The translations under genes were made by a program, and so were the position numbers. Positions 51,301-59,714 of a DNA stretch of 64,000 nucleotides are shown one piece after another. A model generated the notes under the pieces. The model was not told where the DNA came from and ran no database searches. It worked only from the letters and a program-made list of their open reading frames with translations. The DNA is from JANPLN01 sp043757265 (GTDB taxonomy: Bacteria; Bdellovibrionota; Bdellovibrionia; Bdellovibrionales; JAGQZY01), in assembly GCA_043757265.1 (NCBI GenBank), contig JAYUQP010000031.1, forward strand, positions 30,229 through 94,228, in the 5' to 3' direction. Every line of letters starts with the position of its first letter. The stretch's first letter is position 1.

Positions 51301-52089
51301 TTACGTCCTATGTACATCGCGAATCGAAGCTTGATCCGTCGGAAAAATTACGAGTTCCTGAATGTTCACGTGGGATGGCCGTTGCAAACTCCAAACGACA
51401 GTCTCGGCAATATCTTTTGCCGTCAAAGGCTTCATGTTTTTGTAAACTTGTTTTGCTTTGTCTTTATCCTGAAAACGGACTTCTGAAAATTCAGTTTCAA
51501 CCATCCCCGGCTCGATGTTCGTAACGCGAATTCCGGTGCCTAAAAGATCCATGCGCAAACATTCAGAAATGGCACGCACTGAAAACTTGGTCGCGCAGTA
51601 CACTCCGCCGCCCGGGTAACTCCAGCGTCCCGCCACGGAACCGATGTTTACGATGTGACCTCGTTTTTGCTCTACCATCGACGGTAATATCTGTCGCGTG
51701 ATGTAGAGCAACCCTTTAAGATTGGTATCGATCATCTCGTCCCAATCGTCGATTTTTGCCGTGTGCATTGGATCGGTGCCTTTTGCTAAACCTGCGTTGT
51801 TCAGAAGAACATCCACACTCTTAATAACACTTTGATTTTTTGAAAACCATTCGTCGACTTGCTTGCGATCGCTGACATCAAAACAAGCAAGATGAATCTC
51901 GGGCTGGTTAGAAGGCCGACTAGAAGACTGACTAGAAAACTGACCTGAAAGCTCTTTTTTTAATTGTTCAAGTCGCTCCCGACGCCGTCCGTTCAAGATT
52001 AAGGTTTTTGCTAAGGGAGCCAGTTGCCTCGCGCTTTCAAGCCCGATTCCAGATGTGGCTCCAGAAATAAAAACGGTATATAAACTCAT
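51301..52089 (-). CDS. Short-chain dehydrogenase/reductase, YdfG-like
   Basis: A 262-residue NAD(P)-dependent oxidoreductase. SGATSGIGLESARQLA is the cofactor motif (TGxxxGIG type), LLNNAGLAKG the structural motif, SVAGRWSYPGGGVYCATK the catalytic Ser-Tyr-Lys. Residues 50-62 (SSQSSSRPSNQ) are a small Ser-rich insertion coded by near-repeated triplets. The best-known relatives are serine/3-hydroxy acid dehydrogenases. It overlaps the GAF gene by 4 bp. Confidence 0.88.
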   Translation of the reverse strand: MSLYTVFISGATSGIGLESARQLAPLAKTLILNGRRRERLEQLKKELSGQFSSQSSSRPSNQPEIHLACFDVSDRKQVDEWFSKNQSVIKSVDVLLNNAGLAKGTDPMHTAKIDDWDEMIDTNLKGLLYITRQILPSMVEQKRGHIVNIGSVAGRWSYPGGGVYCATKFSVRAISECLRMDLLGTGIRVTNIEPGMVETEFSEVRFQDKDKAKQVYKNMKPLTAKDIAETVVWSLQRPSHVNIQELVIFPTDQASIRDVHRT

Positions 52090-52550
52090 AACCGGACTCC
52101 AAAATCGAGATGTTGCACAAGACTCTCGACAACTCTTTCATAAAAAATTTGATCTTGCTGATTAAATCGTGCAAGCCTTGGCGAATCAATATCTAAAACT
52201 CCCACAAGTTTGTCGTTTTGAATAATCGGTATTACCAACTCCGAGCGCGAGTTTGAATCACATACGATGTGACCTGGAAAAGCGTCGACGTTGTCGACAC
52301 AAAGTGGTTTTCGTTCGACAGCGGCCGTCCCGCACACTCCTTTTCCAAGCTGAATTTGTGTGCAAGCGGGCTTTCCCTGAAATGGACCCAGCACAAGCTT
52401 TGCCCCGTCATAAAGGTAAAAACCTAACCAGTTGACGTCCTGAGTGTGCGCCATCAAAAAGGCGCTTACATTGGCAAGACTTCCCATCAGATTTTGTTTT
52501 TCGCAGTACGCGGATATTTCGGAAAGCGGATTTTCGGAGGGTACAAACAT
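52086..52550 (-). CDS. Free methionine-(R)-sulfoxide reductase (GAF fold)
   Basis: A 154-residue GAF protein that reduces free methionine-R-sulfoxide with catalytic cysteines. The signature is present: GPFQGKPACTQIQLGKGVCG, then HIVCDSNSRSELVIPI and GVLDIDSP. All three conserved cysteines (in PAC, GVCG and IVCD) are kept. It is first of the msr-SDR-FkbM run. Confidence 0.9.
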   Translation of the reverse strand: MFVPSENPLSEISAYCEKQNLMGSLANVSAFLMAHTQDVNWLGFYLYDGAKLVLGPFQGKPACTQIQLGKGVCGTAAVERKPLCVDNVDAFPGHIVCDSNSRSELVIPIIQNDKLVGVLDIDSPRLARFNQQDQIFYERVVESLVQHLDFGVRL

Positions 52551-52657
52551 GGGGCCAAGTTACTGCGCTCTATGGTACCTGGAAAGAAGCACTGCGCTGC
52601 ATTTCGCACAAAATAAAGGCGACCTGGTTGGTACCTTTTCCTTTTTTAAGGTAGTTT

Positions 52658-53365
52658 ATGAGAATGCTGGAGCAGTTGCAAAAAGTGGAAGATCGAATCA
52701 AAGCGGCATGTCTGCGAAGCGGCCGCGAGCGCGGCGAAGTCCGACTTCTGCTTGCCTCCAAAAAAGTTTCGGCGGATAGACTGGGACCCCTGCTGTCGAC
52801 CTCGCATCTCTTGCTCGGGGAAAACACCGTGCAGGAATTGGTCCAAAAACAAAATATACTTAAAAGTAAACTGGCCAACGAAAAATTCCGTTGGCATTTT
52901 ATCGGTCATCTACAAACCAATAAGGTAAAAGACCTTATAGGCCGCTGTGAGTTAATTCACAGCATAGACCGCCTCTCCTTGGCGCAAGAAATCTCAAAAC
53001 GGGCCCAGCAAAAAAACTGTCCCACAAATGTACTTATTGAGGTGAACACCTCAGGCGAAGCGCAAAAATCTGGCTGCTCCCCCGATAAGGTATTGGAACT
53101 CTGCCGAGCCATTTCGCAAATGAGTCATTTGCGTGTGCAAGGACTGATGACTGTGCCGCAAAATTCTTCCGTCGAGGACGACGTTCGGAAAAATTTTCGC
53201 ACGCTGAAACAGCTTTTTTTAAGTTTACAAAAGCAGGATCTTCCTAACGTTGAAATGCGCGAACTTTCCATGGGTATGTCCAACGATTTCGAATGGGCTA
53301 TCGAAGAAGGCTCAACAATTGTTCGAATCGGTTCCCTTGTTTTTGGTGAAAGACCTAGAAAATGA
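52658..53365 (+). CDS. YggS/PLPBP family pyridoxal phosphate homeostasis protein
   Basis: A 235-residue alanine-racemase-fold PLP carrier. The PLP Lys lies in LLLASKKVS; LGENTVQE, WHFIGHLQTNKV and ELSMGMSNDFEWAIEEGSTIVRIGSLVFGER are the family segments. It buffers pyridoxal phosphate in the cytosol. AAGG is 7 nt before the ATG. It overlaps the MFS gene by 4 bp and leads the three-gene run yggS-MFS-AI-2E. Confidence 0.93.
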   Translation: MRMLEQLQKVEDRIKAACLRSGRERGEVRLLLASKKVSADRLGPLLSTSHLLLGENTVQELVQKQNILKSKLANEKFRWHFIGHLQTNKVKDLIGRCELIHSIDRLSLAQEISKRAQQKNCPTNVLIEVNTSGEAQKSGCSPDKVLELCRAISQMSHLRVQGLMTVPQNSSVEDDVRKNFRTLKQLFLSLQKQDLPNVEMRELSMGMSNDFEWAIEEGSTIVRIGSLVFGERPRK

Positions 53366-54552
53366 ACATTCGAAAAATTTATGGTTTCCAGTTTTTTTGG
53401 ATTTTCGCCGTCGTGCTGCCTATACTTTATCCGTATTACATATCACTTGGAATCAGCACCCATGAATTTTTTCAATTGCAGGCGGTGTTTGGGCTGACGG
53501 CTGCATTTTTCGAAATTCCCACTGGATATTTAAGCGATCGCTATGGACGAAAAAAGAGTCTTTGCCTAGGGGCACTGATCTCTGGTGCTTCCTATTGGAT
53601 ACTCACCCAAGCCACCGGGTTTTGGGGGCTTTTGGCCCATGAGTTTTCTCTGGGCTTAGCCCTCAGCTTTATTTCGGGCACCGATGTTGCAATTCTTTTT
53701 GAATCTCTGCCAGCAAAATATTCACGCGATCTTTCGTCGCGAATCTTGAGTCACAATCAGATGGCTGCAGCCCTCGGGGAATTTAGTGCAGCTCTTCTTT
53801 GCTCGGCCTTACTGAGTTTTTTTTCTTACCAGAAACTTATTGCTCTTCAAGCGGTGCTTGCATGGTTGCCCTTATTAGTCGCTCTCACTTTGCATGAACC
53901 AAAAATTCACCAGTCTACCAAGCTGAGTTTTGAAAAACTAAAAACGCTTTGGCAGCAACTGCTGAAGCATCAGTCGTTAACTCGCATGCTCACTTTCAAT
54001 TTTATCGTTTGGCTGCTTGCGACGTTTGTTGCTGTTTGGATTGTACAGCGTTACTGGCAAGACCAGGGTATTCCGCTTGTTTGGTTTGGAGTCCTTTGGG
54101 CCTCGAGCAATTTTGCAGTAGGTGCGACAGGGCTCTTCGCTCGATCAATAGAAAAATCCTTGGGTGTTGGCAAGTCGTTGCTGCTTGTGGCACTGCTTTG
54201 CATTTCGGCGTACTTTGTGATGTCCATGGTAGGAGGAGTGGTCGGTGTCTTGTTTGGATTTCTCATCTATATTGCTCGGGGAATTAATAACGTAATTTCT
54301 CGTGACCTTCTCAATCAAACAATGGACCCTGCACTTCGCGCTACTTCAAACTCTATGCTCAATTTTTTATTTCGTTTTACCTTTGCTATCTTAGGCCCGG
54401 CCGTTGGGTTCTCCATTGATCGGTGGGGATTGAACTTTACTTTGCTGGGTCTCAGTGGATTTTTCTTGATATGCTTTTTGTTTATCACCGTTCCATTGCT
54501 GCGTCGTTTGACTTCCACAACGTCATGGGAGAGTCTCGTTCCTAATGATTAA
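53362..54552 (+). CDS. MFS transporter
   Basis: A 396-residue protein with about 12 membrane segments. The loop 2-3 signature GYLSDRYGRKKSLCLG (about residues 56-71) marks the major facilitator superfamily. Substrate unknown. It overlaps the upstream yggS gene by 4 bp and the downstream AI-2E gene by 8 bp, so the three are coupled. Confidence 0.88.
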   Translation: MNIRKIYGFQFFWIFAVVLPILYPYYISLGISTHEFFQLQAVFGLTAAFFEIPTGYLSDRYGRKKSLCLGALISGASYWILTQATGFWGLLAHEFSLGLALSFISGTDVAILFESLPAKYSRDLSSRILSHNQMAAALGEFSAALLCSALLSFFSYQKLIALQAVLAWLPLLVALTLHEPKIHQSTKLSFEKLKTLWQQLLKHQSLTRMLTFNFIVWLLATFVAVWIVQRYWQDQGIPLVWFGVLWASSNFAVGATGLFARSIEKSLGVGKSLLLVALLCISAYFVMSMVGGVVGVLFGFLIYIARGINNVISRDLLNQTMDPALRATSNSMLNFLFRFTFAILGPAVGFSIDRWGLNFTLLGLSGFFLICFLFITVPLLRRLTSTTSWESLVPND

Positions 54553-55618
54553 AAATCTTTCCTTAAAAGAAACTTTTATAGTTGCGCTTCTTGTCACAGT
54601 CATCACTGTGTTTTTTTACGGCCTTGGATCTGCCTTTGTTCCACTGACATTTGCTTGGTTCTTAGCCTATGCTGCAATTCCACTGGTAAAGAAGATGGAA
54701 AGACGCGGAATGACCCGCTCGCAAGCATCATTGATTGTATTGGCAATCGTGTTTGTGGTTCTTGTGCTTTTGGGTTTTTTAATTATACCGCCGCTATTTG
54801 CAGATCTCCACGCGGCTGTTCTAGAACTGCCGAATAATGTTTCGGTCGCACTAGTAAAATTAGACACGTTTTTTTCAAATTACGGCTATCACGTGCCCTA
54901 CAACAAACAAACTTTGATTGATTTTGCCAGTCAGTATTCGGAAAAAGTCTCTGGTAATCTTATCAAATCTGCTGGCGAGTTTGTTAAAAACTCTCTAGTC
55001 AATGCTGCCTCAGTGATCGTCATTGCACTGAACATCTTTTTAATCCCGCTGTTTTTTATCTACGTTATTAACGATTATGAACGATTGATCGATTCCATCG
55101 AGAGTCTTGTTCCCTTGTCGTGGAGGGTGGAGCTTGATCGTTTTATCGAGCAATCAAATAAAATCTTGAGCGGTTATATTCGGGGCCAGCTTGTGGTTTG
55201 TGCGATTCTAAGCGTTCTTTACAGCCTTGCTCTACTTACCGTTGGGATCAAGTTTGCCATCATCATTGGAGTTATCACAGGCTTTTTAAGCATTATTCCT
55301 TATGTTGGGTTTGGAATTGGTTTGGGGGCAGCACTTATCACAGCTCTTGCCGATTTTGATGGGATCTCCCCACTTGCTGGGATTTTGATAACCTACAGCT
55401 TTGTGCAGGTGCTTGAGAGCTTTATAATCACTCCGCGCATTGTTGGAAACAGTGTTGGATTGTCTTCGTTCGAGGCTATTATCGCGTTGATTGTGTTTGG
55501 TAATTTACTTGGCTTTGCAGGTTTATTTTTAGCCATTCCTGTGGGTGCTATTGCAAAACTTCTTCTACGAAATCTTCTCACTGAATACAAAACAACTTCC
55601 TTCTACAGGACGAGCTAA
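54545..55618 (+). CDS. AI-2E/PerM family transporter
   Basis: A 357-residue inner-membrane protein with about eight membrane segments. LNIFLIPLFFIYVINDYERL, IEQSNKILSGYIRGQLVVC and IIGVITGFLSIIPYVGFGIG are typical of the AI-2E exporter/PerM family, which includes TqsA and some sodium/proton antiporters. It overlaps the MFS gene by 8 bp, and its stop overlaps the convergent protease gene by 4 bp. Confidence 0.9.
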   Translation: MIKNLSLKETFIVALLVTVITVFFYGLGSAFVPLTFAWFLAYAAIPLVKKMERRGMTRSQASLIVLAIVFVVLVLLGFLIIPPLFADLHAAVLELPNNVSVALVKLDTFFSNYGYHVPYNKQTLIDFASQYSEKVSGNLIKSAGEFVKNSLVNAASVIVIALNIFLIPLFFIYVINDYERLIDSIESLVPLSWRVELDRFIEQSNKILSGYIRGQLVVCAILSVLYSLALLTVGIKFAIIIGVITGFLSIIPYVGFGIGLGAALITALADFDGISPLAGILITYSFVQVLESFIITPRIVGNSVGLSSFEAIIALIVFGNLLGFAGLFLAIPVGAIAKLLLRNLLTEYKTTSFYRTS

Positions 55619-56250
55619 AAATACAAGTCGGCGGCAAAATTTTCGGCTTCAAAATGCGGCGTCAAATGTCTAGATGCTCGCAGGCTCGTGCATTGCTCTT
55701 CGGTTAGCTCGGCTGTTTGATCTGCAACGTAGCCCGCCATTAAATTTTGCTCGCCACCAGAGAGATGTTGCAGTCTGCCCAGCATATGCCCCAGCTCATG
55801 GGCCAAAATTTCATACTCGGCCCGGCGCCCGTCCTTGTACTCCTGGGTTTGGGAATAACTTGATATAAATAAATATCTACTCCCAGGCGCCCAACCGGCG
55901 CTACCGTTGTACTGCGTTCCTTCGATAAAAAACATCACTGGTTTTTGAAATTGTGCATAGAACTCGTTTGCTAGACCGACTGAATCGTAATCCATGGCTA
56001 AAGTTCCTAAATACAGCGCAATTTGTGATTGTAACTTCACCAAAATCTCACACTGTGCAAGGATGTTGTTTGCGCGAGCTACCATGCCGTCAACCTGCTC
56101 GGGTGTCCACGAAGACTTTGATTCAATAACGACGGCCATCTCGAGCTGCTTCCAAGACTGCTCAGAAGCATGTGATTTTTGTGAAAGCACAAAGCCACAG
56201 CAAAAGATAATTCCTATTTTTTTTAAAACCCCTAAAAGATTGTTTCCCAC
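55615..56250 (-). CDS. Exported metzincin-like metalloprotease
   Basis: A 211-residue protein with a signal peptide (about residues 1-28). The zinc motif is HELGHMLGRLQH (His151, Glu152, His155, His162), followed by NLMAGY with Met171 as a possible Met-turn. Classic metzincins have HExxHxxGxxH; here the third His is one residue further on, or another ligand is used. The start is GTG at 56250 without a Shine-Dalgarno; TAGACT lies 6 nt upstream. Confidence 0.72.
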   Translation of the reverse strand: MGNNLLGVLKKIGIIFCCGFVLSQKSHASEQSWKQLEMAVVIESKSSWTPEQVDGMVARANNILAQCEILVKLQSQIALYLGTLAMDYDSVGLANEFYAQFQKPVMFFIEGTQYNGSAGWAPGSRYLFISSYSQTQEYKDGRRAEYEILAHELGHMLGRLQHLSGGEQNLMAGYVADQTAELTEEQCTSLRASRHLTPHFEAENFAADLYF

Positions 56251-56710
56251 AATCGCAGTCTAGCAATTTTCGAAGAAACTGAGAGTTTTTATTCTGGTTC
56301 ATGTAAATTTAACGTACATAAACGCTTTTCGGTCTACTAAAAATACCAGCGCAGCTCTGCAAAACCGGTGGATGTTGGCTGCAAACGGCCGAACAGAGTC
56401 GGCGCCGTACATTTCGATTTCGCCGTAAACAAAGGAAGCCTTATAAAACGTAAATCTCGGAGTTTAATAAAGCCTACGTTCGCTTTTTTGCCAGAGGGCG
56501 CTTTGCTTGCTAATTCAAATGCGCGTGGACTTAAGACTTAAACCGTCATCTTTTTTACGATAAAGACAATTTTTGTCATCACTCAACAATCATGAACCAT
56601 TTTCCACCAAATATTTCAATGGTTTACCTTGTGGGCGGTAGGATGTTGTTTGGTACAAATCTTGATAGCAATCTGATGTTACATCAACGGACCGTTGGAG
56701 GAGCTAAACG
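56251..56710. other. Intergenic region with a possible gene remnant
   Basis: 460 bp. A minus-strand stretch (56337-56537) reads like the end of an outer-membrane protein but has no start. A GACAA-TTT-TTGTC palindrome lies near 56568. TTGGTAC-AAATC-TTGA (about 56670) resembles a sigma54 site but lacks the invariant C of the -12 GC. GGAGGAG of the 56711 gene closes the region. Confidence 0.45.
56337..56537 (-). pseudogene. Possible remnant of an outer-membrane protein C-terminus
   Basis: A 66-codon open stretch between stops on the minus strand has no ATG or Shine-Dalgarno but reads plausibly. It includes ANVGFIKLRDLRFIRL and ends LFGRLQPTSTGFAELRWYF, a beta-strand-like ending with a terminal aromatic as in outer-membrane barrels. 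It may be the decayed 3' end of a lost gene. Chance is not excluded. Confidence 0.3.
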
Positions 56711-57430
56711 ATGAAAAGTATCACATTTCTGCTCATTTTGATTATCCTCACAAACGGCTCATTGGTTCATGCTCTTGATGCAGATTTTGGACCTGTACTT
56801 AAACCATCTTCTCTTCAAAATAGCGCCTGTCCGTCGGCTGAGTTATTTTCCGACATCACTTACGAAGATCTACGCGCCAAACTTGATAAAACACTGACGG
56901 AAAAAAATAAATCTTTAATTTTTTTAGACTTTCGTGGACTGCAAGCTCAAATCGATGTGTTGGCAAATCATTTGGTTCTCGAAGACAAACTGACCTCGAA
57001 AGAAGCGAACGTGATTTTGAAAAAAACAGTGGCCCATCTCGAACTCTTAGAAAATCTTTTGAACAAAGCTAAAGACTCAGCCCGCACTATCAAAGAAAAC
57101 CATGTGGTTCCACTAGCGACTCTCACTTCCCTGAAAGCGGAAGCAGACGCCTGCAATTTAATTCCATCTCCGTACACTGACATTTTTAGATCTCTTTCGA
57201 AGCTCAACAACGAACTGAACGAAATTCTCATGCTCTCTCCACAAAAAATTCTCGCGCAAAAAGAAAAAGCTAAAAATATGCTAGGCCGCATCGACACTCA
57301 GGCCGAATTATCGAATGTGTCTAACCTAGCCATCGCCGAACATTTTAACTTTATGCAAAGACTCGTTCAAAATATCACACAGACTTTTGACTTTGATACA
57401 CGCGCGCTACAAATCGCTCGGCACGAGTGA
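56711..57430 (+). CDS. Exported helical protein, unknown
   Basis: A 239-residue protein with signal peptide MKSITFLLILIILTNGSLVHA. The rest is almost all alpha-helical with heptad-like leucines (VAHLELLENLLNKAKDS, SLSKLNNELNEILML), and two cysteines (SACPS, DACNL). GGAGGAG is 7 nt before the ATG. Its last codons and stop lie in the first copy of a 26-bp tandem duplication. No family recognised. Confidence 0.72.
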   Translation: MKSITFLLILIILTNGSLVHALDADFGPVLKPSSLQNSACPSAELFSDITYEDLRAKLDKTLTEKNKSLIFLDFRGLQAQIDVLANHLVLEDKLTSKEANVILKKTVAHLELLENLLNKAKDSARTIKENHVVPLATLTSLKAEADACNLIPSPYTDIFRSLSKLNNELNEILMLSPQKILAQKEKAKNMLGRIDTQAELSNVSNLAIAEHFNFMQRLVQNITQTFDFDTRALQIARHE

Positions 57431-57465
57431 TTCTCTCAACAAATCGCTCGGCACGAGTGATTCTC
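57410..57465. repeat. 26-bp tandem duplication spanning a stop codon
   Basis: CAAATCGCTCGGCACGAGTG followed by ATTCTC occurs at 57410-57435 and again, identical, at 57440-57465, with 4 bp between. The first copy holds the last residues and the stop of the 56711 gene. Identity over the whole unit points to a recent event. Confidence 0.85.
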
Positions 57466-57513
57466 GACCATCGTCGTAGGGACTTTGTATACTAATTTTG
57501 ATATCATTAATGC

Positions 57514-59013
57514 ATGCGAAAGTTTCTTTTTATATTTTCATCGCTAGTTCTTGTTTCGCTTTCTAGCATGGCTCAACCGCAGCCAGCCTCATGTCCGCGA
57601 GGCTTACTGAGTGACTCTGCCGAAACAACACAGATGGCTCCGATCGCGACCGCTAGACAGTTTTGTCAAAAACCAGCGGAACTCGTCAGCGGACTAAAAT
57701 CACTCATAACCGAGTACATGTGTTTGTTTTTCGTGGATGCAAATTGCCTCACACGAATCGCAGAACTTAAAGCCATTCATGGAACTTCAAATACTCAATC
57801 CACTTTCAACATGGATTATCTAAGTGCTTTTCAGCAACGTATCGGTCCGCGAATCATCGACCAGTGGTTGGATGCGCCTGCCACCCTTCCGGCCATGCGT
57901 TTTGCGAGTTCCATCAATGAGACTGAGGAGTCTGACATTAATGCAATGACCACTGTCGGACTCACTGTCGTCTCCTTTGTACCAGCAGGTAACTATGTGA
58001 CCGCCGCTGCAAATGTGCTTATTTCGTTGGGACGAAGAGAAGACACCCCAGTTGATCCACTGAACGATTGTGGAGATGCGCGCGACATTTACTATATCAA
58101 CGCTTTCGCTCGATCTGACGGTTGCTATCCAGATCTCTTATTTCAATCGCGCCCCGTGAGTAACTTTTTAAAACAACCACTAACGGCGCAAACGCAGGCA
58201 TTGCAATGTGACCAAACCTGCCAATTTTACACCTCACTACTCCAGGCTCTAGGCCGCGCAAATGCAAGCTTGTACAGATCTCAGTTGCCGATCTTAAGTA
58301 GTTCACCACGCTGTGAAAATGGAGCGGCAGTATTTTCTTTTGATGCTCTAAACCCCGATACCATTGGGCTAGGAGACACAAACCCTGGTGTTCCTGTTGA
58401 TTGGCGTGGAATAGTGCCGCGCAACTCTAACTTAGGAATTCAGCAATCTTATCATTTAAAAAACAATATTCCGTTATCACGGCAGGCCAGCTGGCGAACA
58501 TTCAATGTTCGATCAAATCTATCGGATCTACACATGGGAAACATTCGCGCAGAAGTGTTGCCGACAATGAATCATGAACGTGAAATCAACTTGCAATATC
58601 GCTATCGTCCCAACACCTTCGAAACTTTGCGGCAAGAATCTGGAAGGGCGCCGGTAGGTAGTCGCTTTGGAACCACTTACCCAACCCGCTCTGGGGGCAA
58701 TTCCACAGGAGTTCCTGGCCGAACGCACCCTACACTGACATACGGTCCTATTGGCAGCCCCATAAGTTTTACGACGTACCGAGCACCGTCAAGAGCATCC
58801 GATGCTGAAACCAGTTACCAAGATGAAACAAATATCTTCGGACGGGGCAGAGATCCTGCTATGCGCGGACTGGCAATGGCATCGTCCATCGCAAGCGCCT
58901 GCTGCCGTGTTACCGGAGAGGCGCGAACACGATGCATGCAACAACTTCCGACAGTGTCACAATTCCCAGTGGCAACTCCCCCAGTGAATGAGCCCGCCGA
59001 AATCGCACAATAG
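57514..59013 (+). CDS. Large exported protein, unknown
   Basis: A 499-residue protein with signal peptide MRKFLFIFSSLVLVSLSSMA. Residues 22-110 have cysteines (CPRG, FCQK, MCLFF, NCLTR). A hydrophobic segment near 150-170 (AMTTVGLTVVSFVPAGNYVTAAA) follows. CGDARDIYY, CDQTCQFY and CENGA mark a central disulfide-rich part. The C-terminal 170 residues are Arg/Ser/Thr/Gly-rich with CCRVTGEARTRC near the end and a Pro-rich tail. No Shine-Dalgarno; TATCAT lies 6 nt before the ATG. No family recognised. Confidence 0.75.
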   Translation: MRKFLFIFSSLVLVSLSSMAQPQPASCPRGLLSDSAETTQMAPIATARQFCQKPAELVSGLKSLITEYMCLFFVDANCLTRIAELKAIHGTSNTQSTFNMDYLSAFQQRIGPRIIDQWLDAPATLPAMRFASSINETEESDINAMTTVGLTVVSFVPAGNYVTAAANVLISLGRREDTPVDPLNDCGDARDIYYINAFARSDGCYPDLLFQSRPVSNFLKQPLTAQTQALQCDQTCQFYTSLLQALGRANASLYRSQLPILSSSPRCENGAAVFSFDALNPDTIGLGDTNPGVPVDWRGIVPRNSNLGIQQSYHLKNNIPLSRQASWRTFNVRSNLSDLHMGNIRAEVLPTMNHEREINLQYRYRPNTFETLRQESGRAPVGSRFGTTYPTRSGGNSTGVPGRTHPTLTYGPIGSPISFTTYRAPSRASDAETSYQDETNIFGRGRDPAMRGLAMASSIASACCRVTGEARTRCMQQLPTVSQFPVATPPVNEPAEIAQ

Positions 59014-59038
59014 AACAATCCAGCAACCAAAAGGTACA

Positions 59039-59064
59039 CCGATCCTCTAAGTAAAACGGATCGG
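59039..59064. terminator. Bidirectional terminator candidate
   Basis: CCGATCC (59039-59045) pairs with GGATCGG (59058-59064) around a 12-nt loop, between the stops of two convergent genes. Tails are only moderately U-rich (CTAACTTTT on the plus strand). Confidence 0.45.
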
Positions 59065-59094
59065 CTAACTTTTGAGCAAGGCGACCTTTAAAAT

Positions 59095-59472
59095 TTATTG
59101 GCAGGTAGTTTGTGCGGCGGTGAGATCTATCGCTGATCCCTCACCAAGTTTGCACGCAAGATTTTTTTCGACAAACAACTTTACTAATACACACATCTCT
59201 TGGGTTTCCCAATAAGGCTGCTGAGTAATTATTAGTTGGGGTTGAGAAAAAAACGTCTGCACCCTGGCACGTGATTGAGAGAAAGTTTCAGCATCTTGTA
59301 AAACCAAATCTCGCTGTTTTAAAATTTCAGCAAGCTCTTCATCGCTGGAACAGAAGATCTGATGAAGAAAATTATTTTCCACCCACATTCCATCGACAAG
59401 CGTCTGCTCCGCTTGAAGCTCAAAAGTAAAACTAACGAAAAAAAGAATGACGCTCTTTTGGATCAAATTCAT
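59095..59472 (-). CDS. Small exported protein, unknown
   Basis: A 125-residue protein with signal peptide MNLIQKSVILFFVSFTFELQA. The mature chain is helical with four cysteines (FCSSD, MCVL, ACKLG, TTCQ). The ATG at 59472 is preferred over a TTG six codons upstream. No clear Shine-Dalgarno. No family recognised. It converges on the 57514 gene. Confidence 0.65.
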   Translation of the reverse strand: MNLIQKSVILFFVSFTFELQAEQTLVDGMWVENNFLHQIFCSSDEELAEILKQRDLVLQDAETFSQSRARVQTFFSQPQLIITQQPYWETQEMCVLVKLFVEKNLACKLGEGSAIDLTAAQTTCQ

Positions 59473-59565
59473 GCGCCCAACGTATTCCAAAATCCCGAAG
59501 AATGTTAACGATTAAGACCCTATCTGTAAAAAAGAAACGAGTGTTTAATTAGTCGTCAATCCGGA

Positions 59566-59650
59566 GTCCAGTGCCAGGTCCTATTTAATCCGGTTCCAAC
59601 TCCTGATTCGCAGGAATTAGTACCGGATTAAATAGGACCTGGCACCGGAC
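59566..59650. repeat. 85-bp inverted-repeat element
   Basis: 28-bp arms (59566-59593 and 59623-59650, core GCCAGGTCCTATTTAATC, one mismatch) enclose a 29-nt loop with its own small stem TCCTG-ATTCG-CAGGA. It lies 64 bp past the 3' end of the ABC ATPase gene. Degenerate pieces (GTGTTCGCACC, GTGTCCGTACC) follow on the ATPase side. It is the third such element in the window placed after a minus-strand gene. Confidence 0.8.
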
Positions 59651-59714
59651 AAAGAAACGTGTTCGCACCTTTACTGGATTGATACGTTCGGTCGCAAAAG
59701 TGTGTCCGTACCTT

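Noticed and set aside
56664..56680. TTGGTAC-AAATC-TTGA as a sigma54 promoter of the 56711 gene
   Set aside because: The invariant GC of the -12 element is GA; a similar TGGCTC-AGTTC-TTGA near 7176 fails for the same reason.
59474..59489. GG-N10-GC match on the minus strand near the 59472 start
   Set aside because: The predicted start would lie inside the gene, and both half-sites match poorly outside GG and GC.
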